This document shows, in pieces, positions 1 to 8,128 of a DNA stretch of 64,000 nucleotides. A program made the position numbers and the translations under genes. Source of the stretch: Brevibacillus laterosporus (GTDB lineage: Bacteria; Bacillota; Bacilli; Brevibacillales; Brevibacillaceae); assembly GCA_007833815.1 (NCBI GenBank), contig CP033464.1, positions 4,768,001 through 4,832,000 of the forward strand, written 5' to 3'. The notes under the pieces are model-generated. The model saw only the letters and a list, made by a program, of their open reading frames with translations. It was not told where the DNA came from and ran no database searches. Each line of letters starts with the position of its first letter. Positions within the stretch are counted from its first letter, which is position 1.

Positions 1-81
1 TTGCGTTGGCTCCTCAGAGAGGTTATCGTTCGCTTTTAGCAAGGCATCAATCTCTTCTTGAGACAACATATCTCTACTCAT
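1..81 (-). CDS. fliY: FliY flagellar switch protein, N-terminal fragment (cut by window edge)
   Basis: Only the first 27 codons are in the window. They read MSRDMLSQEEIDALLKAN and so on, the N-terminal peptide that FliM and FliY share and that binds phosphorylated CheY. FliY is a C-ring switch component with CheY-P phosphatase activity in Bacillus. The ATG at 79-81 overlaps the end of fliM by 8 bp, and an AGGAGGGGGAGG-like ribosome site lies within the fliM end, so translation is probably coupled. The identity rests on position after fliM and this peptide; the catalytic domains lie outside the window. Confidence 0.85.
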   Translation of the reverse strand, partial: MSRDMLSQEEIDALLKANDNLSEEPTQ

Positions 82-1069
82 AGTTTTCCTCCCCCTCCTC
101 TATCACTTCATCGATTTGTACAGCTACCTTGCCCTTCAATGTACCTGGTTGAGCGTAGAATTTTAAGCAATCGCCCACTTTGACATGTAGCCTGTTATCA
201 ATGGTTTGGTCCAATTGAATGACATCACCCTGTGTCAGTTGCAAAAACTCTCTTACGGTGATGGTGCTTGTTCCTAGTTCTGCACAAATCGGCAATTTAG
301 CTGTTTTGACTTGGTCTTCTAAGAGCTGTCTCTCTGCTTCATCCCGTTGTCGTCGCTGTGTTGAGAACCAGTATTGCCCAGATAGCTTAGGCATGATTGG
401 TTCTAATACCACGTGAGGCAGACAAAGATTAATCATGCCTGTCGTATCACCAATCTTTGTACTAAAGGAAATAACAGCAACAATCTCATTAGGGGAAACA
501 ATCTGCATAAATTGCGGATTCATTTCAAGAACTTCCAAATACGGATCTAACTCAATAATTTGCTTCCAAGCTTCGTGAAAACTATCCAGCGCCTTGCTGA
601 AGACGCGTTCCATTACGGTCGTTTCAATCTCGGTCAATGCCCCCATCTTGTCTGGGATCATTCCTTGACCGCCCAATAATCGGTCCAACATCGCATAAGC
701 GATATTTGGATTTACTTCCATAACCATTCTACCTTCCAAAGGCGGCGCCTCAAAGATATTTAGAATGGTCATCTTCGGTATAGATCGGATAAATTCGTCG
801 TATGGCAACTGGTCAACAGAGGCGACATTAATTTGCACGAAGGTCCGAAGCTGCGCTGAAAAATAGGTAGTTAAGAGTCTGGCGTAATTCTCGTGAATTC
901 GCGTCAGTCCGCGGATCTGATCCTTGGAAAAGCGAAGCGCTCGTTTAAAATCGTATACTTTGATTTTTTTCTCAGCGTCTTCTTTCTTTAGTTCATTAGC
1001 ATCCATTTCTCCAGAGGAAAGAGCGGCTAATAACGCGTCTATCTCACTTTGTGAAAGTACCTCGGCCAT
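74..1069 (-). CDS. fliM: FliM flagellar motor switch protein
   Basis: 331 residues, usual FliM length. FliM forms the C-ring at the cytoplasmic face of the motor and, with FliG and FliY, sets rotation direction. The start LSQSEIDALLAAL is the CheY-P binding helix; a CheC-like middle domain follows (NPNIAYAMLDRLLGGQG) and a SpoA/FliN-like C-terminal domain ends the protein (VREFLQLTQGDVIQLD). I chose the ATG at 1069 because AGGAGGTGA stands 8 nt before it; the in-frame GTG at 1078 lies inside that ribosome site. It sits between fliL and fliY in the Bacillus fla/che order. Confidence 0.95.
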   Translation of the reverse strand: MAEVLSQSEIDALLAALSSGEMDANELKKEDAEKKIKVYDFKRALRFSKDQIRGLTRIHENYARLLTTYFSAQLRTFVQINVASVDQLPYDEFIRSIPKMTILNIFEAPPLEGRMVMEVNPNIAYAMLDRLLGGQGMIPDKMGALTEIETTVMERVFSKALDSFHEAWKQIIELDPYLEVLEMNPQFMQIVSPNEIVAVISFSTKIGDTTGMINLCLPHVVLEPIMPKLSGQYWFSTQRRQRDEAERQLLEDQVKTAKLPICAELGTSTITVREFLQLTQGDVIQLDQTIDNRLHVKVGDCLKFYAQPGTLKGKVAVQIDEVIEEGEENYE

Positions 1070-1125
1070 GGCGGTCACCTCCTTTTGCGCTTTGTTTCAT
1101 CCCACTCATCGTTTTTTCCCATCTC

Positions 1126-1575
1126 TTATGGCTTTTTTAGGTTAGTCGTTGTAACTAAAACGATCCTGCCATCTTGCATAATTGTATTAACATCCCCTAG
1201 AACTTTGGCCTCAAGCTTGTTAATGCCTTCCGTCCCTTTTAAATCATCTGGAGTTAATCCAGCCAAGGTTTTAATAATGACTTGCTTCACTTGCGGCAGT
1301 CTTTTTTCCAGTTCAGCTTTACTTTTTTTCCCGTCTGCAGTGATGCTAAAGCGCACAACCACAAAATTATTGGTTAAAAGGTTGGTGGTAATGTCATCCG
1401 TATCTACCGAGTATTCCTTCATTTCATCTGCGTTTAATGCTTTTACCACCTCAGCGCCGTTAGCTGTTGTAGATGGAGCAATGATGGACATGTACCCAAA
1501 GAATCCTGCCACACCTAACAGAGTAATAGCAATTAAAATAATAAGTGCCATATTCACTAATTTATTTTGAAACAT
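1126..1575 (-). CDS. fliL: FliL flagellar basal-body-associated protein
   Basis: 149 residues with one N-terminal membrane segment (about residues 8-30, MALIILIAITLLGVAGFFGY) and a periplasm-side FliL domain containing VVRFSITADGKKSKAELEKRLPQ. FliL surrounds the stator units and supports their engagement and torque. It lies 15 bp after flbD/swrD and about 50 bp before fliM, as in Bacillus. The short basic C-terminus after VLVTT is normal for the family. Confidence 0.92.
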   Translation of the reverse strand: MFQNKLVNMALIILIAITLLGVAGFFGYMSIIAPSTTANGAEVVKALNADEMKEYSVDTDDITTNLLTNNFVVVRFSITADGKKSKAELEKRLPQVKQVIIKTLAGLTPDDLKGTEGINKLEAKVLGDVNTIMQDGRIVLVTTTNLKKP

Positions 1576-1590
1576 AGCGGCCTCCCGTTA

Positions 1591-1806
1591 TTAGCTAGAT
1601 TCGTTCGGTTGCCCGAGCGTCTTTGCCAAATACGATTCCTGATAAAACTGCTTCATTTGAAGAATAATGTCTTCTACTGTCTCTTTGACCAAATATTTCT
1701 TCCCATTGTTCAGGGTAATGATCGTATCTGGTGTTGCTTCTACTACTTCAATATGAACCGCGTTTAAATAAAATGTATTTCCATTAAAACGAGTCAAGCG
1801 AATCAT
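1591..1806 (-). CDS. swrD: FlbD/SwrD family flagellar protein
   Basis: 71 residues, MIRLTRFNGNTFYLNAVHIE at the start, matching the small FlbD family (COG1582) found between the hook gene and fliL. The B. subtilis homologue SwrD (YlzI) raises flagellar power and is needed for swarming; that role is from the family, not seen here. The conserved TIITLNNGKKYLVKET segment and the ribosome site AGGAG 7 nt before ATG support a real gene. It is a compact beta-rich protein with a helical tail and no membrane segment. Confidence 0.88.
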   Translation of the reverse strand: MIRLTRFNGNTFYLNAVHIEVVEATPDTIITLNNGKKYLVKETVEDIILQMKQFYQESYLAKTLGQPNESS

Positions 1807-1831
1807 CTAACGACTCCTTTCAAAGGTGGCA

Positions 1832-1852
1832 GAGGAGGAGTGGTTCCTCCTC
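1832..1852. other. Hairpin and 10-bp spaced GTAAC repeats between flgE and swrD
   Basis: GAGGAGG (1832-1838) can pair with CCTCCTC (1846-1852) in the 96-bp gap after flgE. Next to it, at 1878, 1888 and 1898, GTTAC (GTAAC on the transcribed strand) recurs every 10 bp directly after the flgE stop. There is no T-run, so this is not a standard terminator; it may be an RNA-stability or processing structure. Confidence 0.4.
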
Positions 1853-1902
1853 ATGCCTTATCGTTGTGATGCTTATTGTTACGTACTGTTACGATTTGTT
1901 AC

Positions 1903-2700
1903 CTATCGTTTTAGGTTAACCAGCTCTTCCAAAATACTGTCGGAAGTGGTGATAATGCGGGAGTTCGCTTGGAAACCGCGCTGAGCAACGATCATTTCAG
2001 TGAACTCTTCACTTAGGTCAACGTTGGACATTTCAAGTTGTCCAGAGATGACTTTGCAGTAGGCTTCTGTTGGATCAACAATTTCATTTTCTACATTTCC
2101 TGAAGCTATAGTTGTTTTATAAAGGGAACCACCTAACTTTTCCAAGCCACCTGGATTGGGTACAACTACTATCCCAACTTGACCAGCTTCACCAACTTCT
2201 TGATCTTTATTAACTGTAGTAACTGTACCATCTAATCCAATTGAATAAGAAACAAATTCTTCTCTGTCAATCTGAATAGGTTCTTCATCCGCACCCAATA
2301 ATTTTAGCCCCTGTGGATTAACAAGAAATCCATCAACATCACGTTCAAAGTTACCAGCACGAGTCAGATATTTATTTTCTCCATCGGAAACGGCAAAGTA
2401 TCCATCACCTTCAATAGATAAATCAGATGTCAGATTTGTTGTCATTGGGCTACCCACAGAATGAACTATGTCAATGGAGGCTACTTTACTCCCCAAACCT
2501 ACTTGCTTCGGATTAACACTTCCACGAGTATCAGTTGGACCAGACTCACTACCAACCTTTTGGCTTAAAATATCTTGGAACATTACGCGACTCTTCTTAA
2601 AACCAACTGTATTCACGTTAGCGATATTATTACCAATTACATCCAATTTCGTTTGAAAACCCTTCATGCCGGATACACCGGAATACATTGAACGAATCAT
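1903..2700 (-). CDS. flgE: FlgE flagellar hook protein (short Bacillus type)
   Basis: 265 residues, close to the 264-residue B. subtilis hook protein (once called FlgG) and shorter than enteric FlgE. The N-terminus MIRSMYSGVSGMKGFQTKLD with VIGNNIANVNTVGFKKSR is the flagellar rod/hook signature, and the C-terminus EFTEMIVAQRGFQANSRIIT is the matching coiled-coil end. FlgE polymerises into the universal joint outside the cell. I prefer the ATG at 2700 with GGGAGG 7 nt upstream over the TTG at 2706. An FlgG-like rod paralogue cannot be excluded by sequence alone, but operon position and length favour the hook. Confidence 0.9.
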   Translation of the reverse strand: MIRSMYSGVSGMKGFQTKLDVIGNNIANVNTVGFKKSRVMFQDILSQKVGSESGPTDTRGSVNPKQVGLGSKVASIDIVHSVGSPMTTNLTSDLSIEGDGYFAVSDGENKYLTRAGNFERDVDGFLVNPQGLKLLGADEEPIQIDREEFVSYSIGLDGTVTTVNKDQEVGEAGQVGIVVVPNPGGLEKLGGSLYKTTIASGNVENEIVDPTEAYCKVISGQLEMSNVDLSEEFTEMIVAQRGFQANSRIITTSDSILEELVNLKR

Positions 2701-2783
2701 GAACAAACCTCCCTATTTTTAAAGTATGGACTACCTCCGTCATTTGGCAATCCGTGGGCTTCCTACATGAGGGCCGGCCCTAC

Positions 2784-3182
2784 TTATACAAAGACAGCAC
2801 TGTCTATATTGGTAAATACATTTTCCTTCATTCGGCTTTCATCCATGGCCGTAATGACCTTATGATTAGAGATGCTTACGACATAAGCGACACGATCCAT
2901 TAAGATTAAGGACTCTCGTGCTCCTTTGTTCCTCGCCTTTTGAAATCCGCTCTCCAACCGCTGCATATCTTCTGGTTGCAACTCAATTCCACTCTCCCGC
3001 ATCCGCTGTACAGCATGTTGACTGAAAGAGAGAGCTTTTGGTGAGGGACTCTGCTGGGTCGTTAAGGAATCGGAAAGCCATTGATCAAACGGCTTAGTCG
3101 TTGGTTGCGAAGCCCCCGTTTGCTTAGGAGTGGAGAGCCGCGAAGGATAATAGGTACTTCCCACACGTATGTGATGATTCAA
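2784..3182 (-). CDS. Flagellar operon protein, TIGR02530-like
   Basis: 132 residues. The conserved part is LSFSQHAVQRMRESGIELQPEDMQRLESGFQKARNKG (residues about 50-88) and RVAYVVSISNHKVITAM, typical of a small protein encoded just upstream of the hook gene in many Firmicutes. Its molecular role is unknown; position suggests hook assembly or its control. It directly follows fliK with a 25-bp gap, where flgD would normally lie. No membrane segment or signal peptide is visible. Confidence 0.8.
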   Translation of the reverse strand: MNHHIRVGSTYYPSRLSTPKQTGASQPTTKPFDQWLSDSLTTQQSPSPKALSFSQHAVQRMRESGIELQPEDMQRLESGFQKARNKGARESLILMDRVAYVVSISNHKVITAMDESRMKENVFTNIDSAVFV

Positions 3183-3207
3183 AGCTACCCCTCCATCCTT
3201 ATACCCG

Positions 3208-4548
3208 TTATGCGTTCAGGTCTACGCGAGATGTTGTCGTTCCTAACCTTGTACTACTTTCACGTTCACCATCGAGAACACTGTCAAAGGAAGCTTCTTG
3301 CTCGTTCTGTGCCCCTTGTTCTTGAGACTGTTCACGAGCCTGTTGCCCACCATTCTCTTTTCCTTGATCAAAAGAGAAAGGAGTGGAATTATTGCTTTGT
3401 TGGCTTACTTCCAGCTTATCTACTTGTATGCCCTGTTGAACAAAAGCGTTTCGAAGTTGAGCCATCTGCTGATCCAGCATGTCCTTACCATGTTTGGAGT
3501 CAGCAATGAAGTGAGCGGTTATCACACCATTGTGTGAAGTAATACGCACATCAACTTTGCCTAGTTCCTGTGGATACAATATTAGTTTCGCTTCGGTAAC
3601 CCCTTGTAATGTTCCCACCTTCAGCTGACGGACGAATATATCCGTAACCTGTTGTGGCATCTGTTCTGCTCGAACAGGGAAACTCCTCATGTCCGCTGCT
3701 GTACCTGATTGGTTTTGTACCGTAGTAGCTGCAGTGTTAGCCACTTGGAAGGTGGTAGTCGTATCTACATCGGCATCAACAGCTTCTGTATCCATAACTA
3801 CTGGTGCTATCGCTTCCTGTAATGTAGTTTGGAACGATTTCACTTGAATGCCAGCTTCCTGTCCATATTGACTCAGCGCGTGATGAACGCGAACTGGTTG
3901 CATATGGGCAGGCATCTGATTTGGAACTTCTGCTCGATTGGTTGCAGTAGGAATCAATTCTTTTTTCATTTGCGGAGTGATCAATAAGGACTGTTCACCC
4001 TCAGGAGCTCCTTCTTTTTGTAAGGAAATCCCCATTTGTCCCAACGTTTTTTGCACTGTTTCAAGCAATTGTTGGTAATCTCCCTTTGCTTGAACAGGTG
4101 TCATCGTCGGAAGCTTCTGTAACAAATCAGTTAGCTTGTTGGCATCTTCCTCCGACATTCCTTGTGCTGCCAACGCTTGTAACAAGGTTTGTTTTCCCTG
4201 TTCCGTTGTAAGTGTGATGATTGGAAGCTTGCCTACAAGAGCTTCATCGGTTTGTCCATCTACTTCACTGATTTGCTGTTCTTGTGACAAAAGCATCTGT
4301 TGGTTGGTTCCCAACAACTGCTGAAGCATAGCCATAAGGTCTCCTAAAGCACTTGCGTCTTCTTCGGACATACCAGGAAATTCTACTTCAGCCATGTTAT
4401 TAAAGGCTCCAAACGCTAAGCCTAATTGCGAAGAAAAAGCTCCTTGCTCTTGGCCGGATACGGTAGCTTGCCCTCCATTCATTACAGTGGCAACTCCTGT
4501 CGTACCGGTTGTCATAGGCATCACAGTTTGCATGTTTCCAATATTCAT
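3208..4548 (-). CDS. fliK: FliK flagellar hook-length control protein
   Basis: 446 residues. The N-terminal two thirds is Gln/Thr-rich and of low complexity, as expected of the secreted ruler part. The C-terminal Flg_hook domain is clear: EAKLILYPQELGKVDVRIT, then DQQMAQLRNAFVQQGIQVDKLEV, the part that contacts FlhB to switch export from hook to filament. The tail is Gln/Glu-rich. A GAGGTG ribosome site precedes ATG. It follows the MotE-like gene as in B. subtilis, but flgD does not follow it. Confidence 0.9.
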   Translation of the reverse strand: MNIGNMQTVMPMTTGTTGVATVMNGGQATVSGQEQGAFSSQLGLAFGAFNNMAEVEFPGMSEEDASALGDLMAMLQQLLGTNQQMLLSQEQQISEVDGQTDEALVGKLPIITLTTEQGKQTLLQALAAQGMSEEDANKLTDLLQKLPTMTPVQAKGDYQQLLETVQKTLGQMGISLQKEGAPEGEQSLLITPQMKKELIPTATNRAEVPNQMPAHMQPVRVHHALSQYGQEAGIQVKSFQTTLQEAIAPVVMDTEAVDADVDTTTTFQVANTAATTVQNQSGTAADMRSFPVRAEQMPQQVTDIFVRQLKVGTLQGVTEAKLILYPQELGKVDVRITSHNGVITAHFIADSKHGKDMLDQQMAQLRNAFVQQGIQVDKLEVSQQSNNSTPFSFDQGKENGGQQAREQSQEQGAQNEQEASFDSVLDGERESSTRLGTTTSRVDLNA

Positions 4549-4604
4549 TTAGTCACCTCCTCTATTATTTCGTTGCTATGTAAACGATGAAGAACAATTG
4601 TACT

Positions 4605-5513
4605 TCATCGAGGCAACGCATTCGTCAAGCGCGCTGCTAATTCGGGGTTTGTCTTGCTAATTTCACCTAATAACTCGCCCCGTTTACTGTCAGACACTTG
4701 TCCCAATACACTTAGAGCGCGTTCCGCATTAATTTTATACAAAGAGATTAAAATTTTAGATGCATCGCCTGTATTCATTGACTGAAAGCTATTGGACAAT
4801 TTCTCTGCATCGATTCTATTTGTTTCCCTAGTTTCACTTAATGCTTTCGTTAATATCTGGACCCGCTGTTGTAAGGCTGCAATGTCATCATCTTTTGAAA
4901 TTTGATTATCCTTTAGCAGAATAGAAATATCAGCAGCCTTCTTTGGATCCATCTTCGCCAGCAACTGTGCCTGTTCGTCCGTCTTCATCTTGGAAAGAAC
5001 CACAACCGCTTCTTCCTTGCTAAGATTTCCTACAATCGCAGCGGCATTTTTTGCCGACATAGAGCTATATACCTTAGCTAAATCCTGAAACTGTTTTTGT
5101 CTCTCTTCTTCTTTAAGGCGTTTTTCTTCAGTTGTTCTTTTTAGATCATCGATTTGTTTTTGTAGAGCTGCAATCGTGCTTTCTTTTTGACTTACTTCTT
5201 TCTGCAATTGAGCAGCGGCCTGTTTGGTTTTCGTTGCATCCTCATTTGCCTGAGCTGCTTTTGATTCTTTTGATTCTTTTGATTCTGCTTTGTTATCTGC
5301 TACCGTCTGGCTAGTTGTTGCATCGTCTGGTATCAGCTTTTCTACATAAGGAATGCTATTTAGCCAATCTTTTACGCTTCCCACGACATTGTAGCCAAGG
5401 AGGCTTGCCAAGATTCCAGCTAACAAACTAGCAAATAAGGCAGGAATAACAATAATGTATAAGAGCCACTCTAGCCTGTTATACTCGCGTTCCTCCTGGA
5501 TTTCCTCTTCCAT
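4605..5513 (-). CDS. MotE-like (YlxF) membrane protein with coiled coil and MgtE-N-like domain
   Basis: 302 residues from the ATG at 5513 (GGAGG 7 nt upstream); an in-frame upstream start at 5531 has no such site. One membrane segment lies at about residues 16-40 (LLYIIVIPALFASLLAGI). A Lys/Glu/Ser-rich linker and a coiled coil (about 80-150, QLQKEVSQKESTIAALQKQI) follow, then an MgtE N-domain-like repeat with KVYSSMSAKNAAAIVGNLSK and LLAKMDPKKAADI. This is the architecture of B. subtilis YlxF and MotE, a chaperone-like partner of stators and FliF/FliG. The direct role here is inferred from architecture and operon position between fliJ and fliK. Confidence 0.8.
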   Translation of the reverse strand: MEEEIQEEREYNRLEWLLYIIVIPALFASLLAGILASLLGYNVVGSVKDWLNSIPYVEKLIPDDATTSQTVADNKAESKESKESKAAQANEDATKTKQAAAQLQKEVSQKESTIAALQKQIDDLKRTTEEKRLKEEERQKQFQDLAKVYSSMSAKNAAAIVGNLSKEEAVVVLSKMKTDEQAQLLAKMDPKKAADISILLKDNQISKDDDIAALQQRVQILTKALSETRETNRIDAEKLSNSFQSMNTGDASKILISLYKINAERALSVLGQVSDSKRGELLGEISKTNPELAARLTNALPR

Positions 5514-5527
5514 GAAGACGCCTCCTT

Positions 5528-5980
5528 TCACACCTGCTTCAATTGTCGGAGGAATCGATTCGTGCCGATCTCATCCATTTCTTTTTGTTCCACCTGGTTT
5601 TGCCATTCTACATATTTCGTTTGAGCTTTGTCTCGCAGGGTTGACCAGAGCTTGGATTCTTGCAAATGGTAATGTAATTTTTCCTGGCATCGTTCAATTT
5701 CTTTGTCACACCCGATGATGCGCCGTTTTTGCGTGGCAATCTGACGGTCTACTACCTGCTGAAATCTTGTAACGGCTAATAAATCGGATGCGCTACATGC
5801 AGCATGTTGCATATCCACAAGCGAATCGGACATGCCATTTCGCTGATCAACAAGCCGATATAGCTTTTGCTCCTCTTGCTGCTTTTGTTGTACCGATCGG
5901 CCAAATGCCCATTGTGCTTGTTCTGTTTCTTTTTCCTTTAAATCAAGTACTTTCTGCATATGAAAGCGAAAGGGCTTCAT
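5528..5980 (-). CDS. fliJ: FliJ flagellar export chaperone/stalk protein
   Basis: 150 residues, almost entirely predicted coiled coil: FHMQKVLDLKEKETEQAQWA at the start and heptads to the end. FliJ is the central stalk of the FliI hexamer ATPase and links it to the export gate, recycling chaperones. It starts one base after the fliI stop, so the pair is tightly coupled. Sequence identity in this family is low; length, coiled coil and position are the evidence. Confidence 0.85.
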   Translation of the reverse strand: MKPFRFHMQKVLDLKEKETEQAQWAFGRSVQQKQQEEQKLYRLVDQRNGMSDSLVDMQHAACSASDLLAVTRFQQVVDRQIATQKRRIIGCDKEIERCQEKLHYHLQESKLWSTLRDKAQTKYVEWQNQVEQKEMDEIGTNRFLRQLKQV

Positions 5981-5981
5981 G

Positions 5982-7304
5982 TTACATCACACTCCCAAAA
6001 TGAGTGGTTAATGCCTGTAAAGTCGTATTGAAATTGGATGGTTCGTTAACCCCCTGCGCCGTGAATGAGCGGATGATCTCTCGATAGCGAATGGCTGCAT
6101 CAATTTCTCGATTAGTTCCCGTCTTGTACGCTCCAATGTTAATTAAATCCTCTGCCTCTTTATAGGTAGCCATGTGTCGTTTTAATTCCTGGGCAGCTTG
6201 TAAGTGTTGGGGCGAGCAAATCTCACTCATGACCCTACTTACACTTTGCAAAATATCGATGGCTGGAAAATGTCCACGCTGGGCAATTTTCCGATCTAAG
6301 ACGATATGACCATCTAATATCCCTCGTACAGCATCAGCTATCGGATCATTCATGTCATCAGAGTCAACCAATACGGTATACAAAGCGGTAATACTACCTT
6401 TATCTGAAGTTCCTGAGCGTTCCAGTAGCTTAGGTAACATAGCAAAAACAGACGGGGTATACCCACGTGTAGCTGGCGGTTCACCAATGGCGAGTCCAAT
6501 CTCACGCTGAGCCATAGCAAATCGCGTCACGGAGTCCATCATTAACATCACGTTCAGCCCACGATCCCTAAAATATTCAGCAATGGAAGTAGCAATCATC
6601 GCACCTTTGATTCGAATCATGGCTGGCTGATCTGATGTGGCAACTACAACAACCGATCGTTTTAATCCCTCTTCGCCTAAGTCGCGCTCGATAAAGTCAC
6701 GTACTTCACGTCCACGTTCTCCTATGAGACCAATTACATTGATATCAGCCGTCGTATTACGGGCAATCATACTCATTAATGTACTTTTTCCTACACCAGA
6801 GCCGGCAAAGATACCGACACGCTGTCCTTTTCCCATTGACAACAAGCCATCGATGGCTCGTACACCTAGGCTTAGCGGTTCTGCTATCCTTGGCCTTGTC
6901 AAGGGATTAGGAGGCGTGTTATCAGTTGGATAGCTAGTTAATCCATATGGAAGGGATTCATTCGACAGAGGACGACCTAAGCCGTCGAGAATACTTCCTA
7001 GGATCTCAGGGCCTACCTTCACTGACAAAGGCTTTCCTGTAGCTACCACATCACATCCAGGACCGATATACGATAAATCTCCAAGAGGCATTAACAGAAC
7101 CTTCGTATCTCGAAATCCCACCACTTCTGCCATAATTGGTTCTTTGTGATTAGGGGATTCAATCATGCAAATCTCGCCTAGTTTGGCTTCAGGCCCTTGT
7201 GACTCTACAGTAAGTCCCACTACCTGTGTCACCTTACCATTTATGCGATGAGGCGTAATTGTCTGCATGGCAGCTTTGTATTTTTCTGTGTTTAATGTAA
7301 TCAT
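5982..7304 (-). CDS. fliI: FliI flagellum-specific export ATPase
   Basis: 440 residues, full length. Related to F1-ATPase beta: Walker A in GIFAGSGVGKSTLMSMIA, Walker B in LNVMLMMDSVTRFAMAQR, and GEPPATRGYTPSVFAMLPKL, the FliI/HrcN signature. It hydrolyses ATP to help feed rod, hook and filament subunits into the type III export gate. Its ATG overlaps the fliH stop by 4 bp, a typical coupling for partners that form a complex. Confidence 0.96.
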   Translation of the reverse strand: MITLNTEKYKAAMQTITPHRINGKVTQVVGLTVESQGPEAKLGEICMIESPNHKEPIMAEVVGFRDTKVLLMPLGDLSYIGPGCDVVATGKPLSVKVGPEILGSILDGLGRPLSNESLPYGLTSYPTDNTPPNPLTRPRIAEPLSLGVRAIDGLLSMGKGQRVGIFAGSGVGKSTLMSMIARNTTADINVIGLIGERGREVRDFIERDLGEEGLKRSVVVVATSDQPAMIRIKGAMIATSIAEYFRDRGLNVMLMMDSVTRFAMAQREIGLAIGEPPATRGYTPSVFAMLPKLLERSGTSDKGSITALYTVLVDSDDMNDPIADAVRGILDGHIVLDRKIAQRGHFPAIDILQSVSRVMSEICSPQHLQAAQELKRHMATYKEAEDLINIGAYKTGTNREIDAAIRYREIIRSFTAQGVNEPSNFNTTLQALTTHFGSVM

Positions 7305-8128
7305 TGGGATTCACTTCCCCGCGCAACGTCCATCAGGATTTGTTTGATTTCTTTCAGTTGCGTATCTATTTTGGCATCCACACTTCCGTAAGCTGTCCGA
7401 ATAATGCATCCCTCATCCTCAACCGCATAATCCGGATAAATACCTAGTTCCGCTTGTCCATCGATCAAAGAAAGAAGTTGTGCACGATGCTCTTCGACGA
7501 ATGGATACAATTTATGGTTCACCAGAATGGATACAACTCCGTGCGAGCGTGAGCTTTTTAAAGCTTGTCGAACAATCTCAACGACTTTTTGAGGTTCTAG
7601 CACCAGCTCATCATGAATAATTTTGCGGGAGATTTCTAAGCTTAGCTCAACTAAGAATGGCTCGGCTTCCGATATAATACTCTCTTTGGTGTCATAGGCT
7701 TGAGTTAAAACGTCCTTTGCCTGCTGAACATTTGCTTCCTGTTCGAGGCGTGCTGTCTCCAAGCCTTGCTCCTGCCCAAGGTTGTATCCTTCTAGGCGAG
7801 CCATTTCTTTCGTCTCCTGCGCCATCTCTTCTACTTCTCTTTGCTGTTGCTCCCACCACTCAGCAATCTCCTGCCGAGCTTGTTCACGCATTTGCTCTGC
7901 TTGATTAGAAGCATCAGCCATAATACTTTCAGCTAATTCTTTCGCATCACGTATAATGGCTTTTGCTTCTTCGTGCAGTTTCTGATGTTCTATAACTTTA
8001 TTTTCTAGCAACATTTCTTCTACTTCATCCGTCTGTACTTGTATAGCAGGATTCACTTGCTGAGTCACTTCAAGTACATAGGTATCCACCGACTGGACAT
8101 ATCGATTTGCCTTAAAAATCCTAGACAA
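7301..8128 (-). CDS. fliH: FliH flagellar assembly protein
   Basis: About 275 residues. FliH binds and regulates FliI and tethers it to the C-ring. The long Glu/Gln/Ala-rich helix (residues about 45-130) and the V-ATPase-E/FliH C-domain (VEIVRQALKSSRSHGVVSIL, then IRTAYGSVDAKIDTQLKEI) are typical. Start is uncertain: GGAGGAG stands directly before an ATG at 8137 but 9 nt before a TTG at 8128, so I favour TTG, giving MSRIFKANRYV. The gene overlaps fliG by 8 bp either way. Confidence 0.88.
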   Translation of the reverse strand: MSRIFKANRYVQSVDTYVLEVTQQVNPAIQVQTDEVEEMLLENKVIEHQKLHEEAKAIIRDAKELAESIMADASNQAEQMREQARQEIAEWWEQQQREVEEMAQETKEMARLEGYNLGQEQGLETARLEQEANVQQAKDVLTQAYDTKESIISEAEPFLVELSLEISRKIIHDELVLEPQKVVEIVRQALKSSRSHGVVSILVNHKLYPFVEEHRAQLLSLIDGQAELGIYPDYAVEDEGCIIRTAYGSVDAKIDTQLKEIKQILMDVARGSESQ

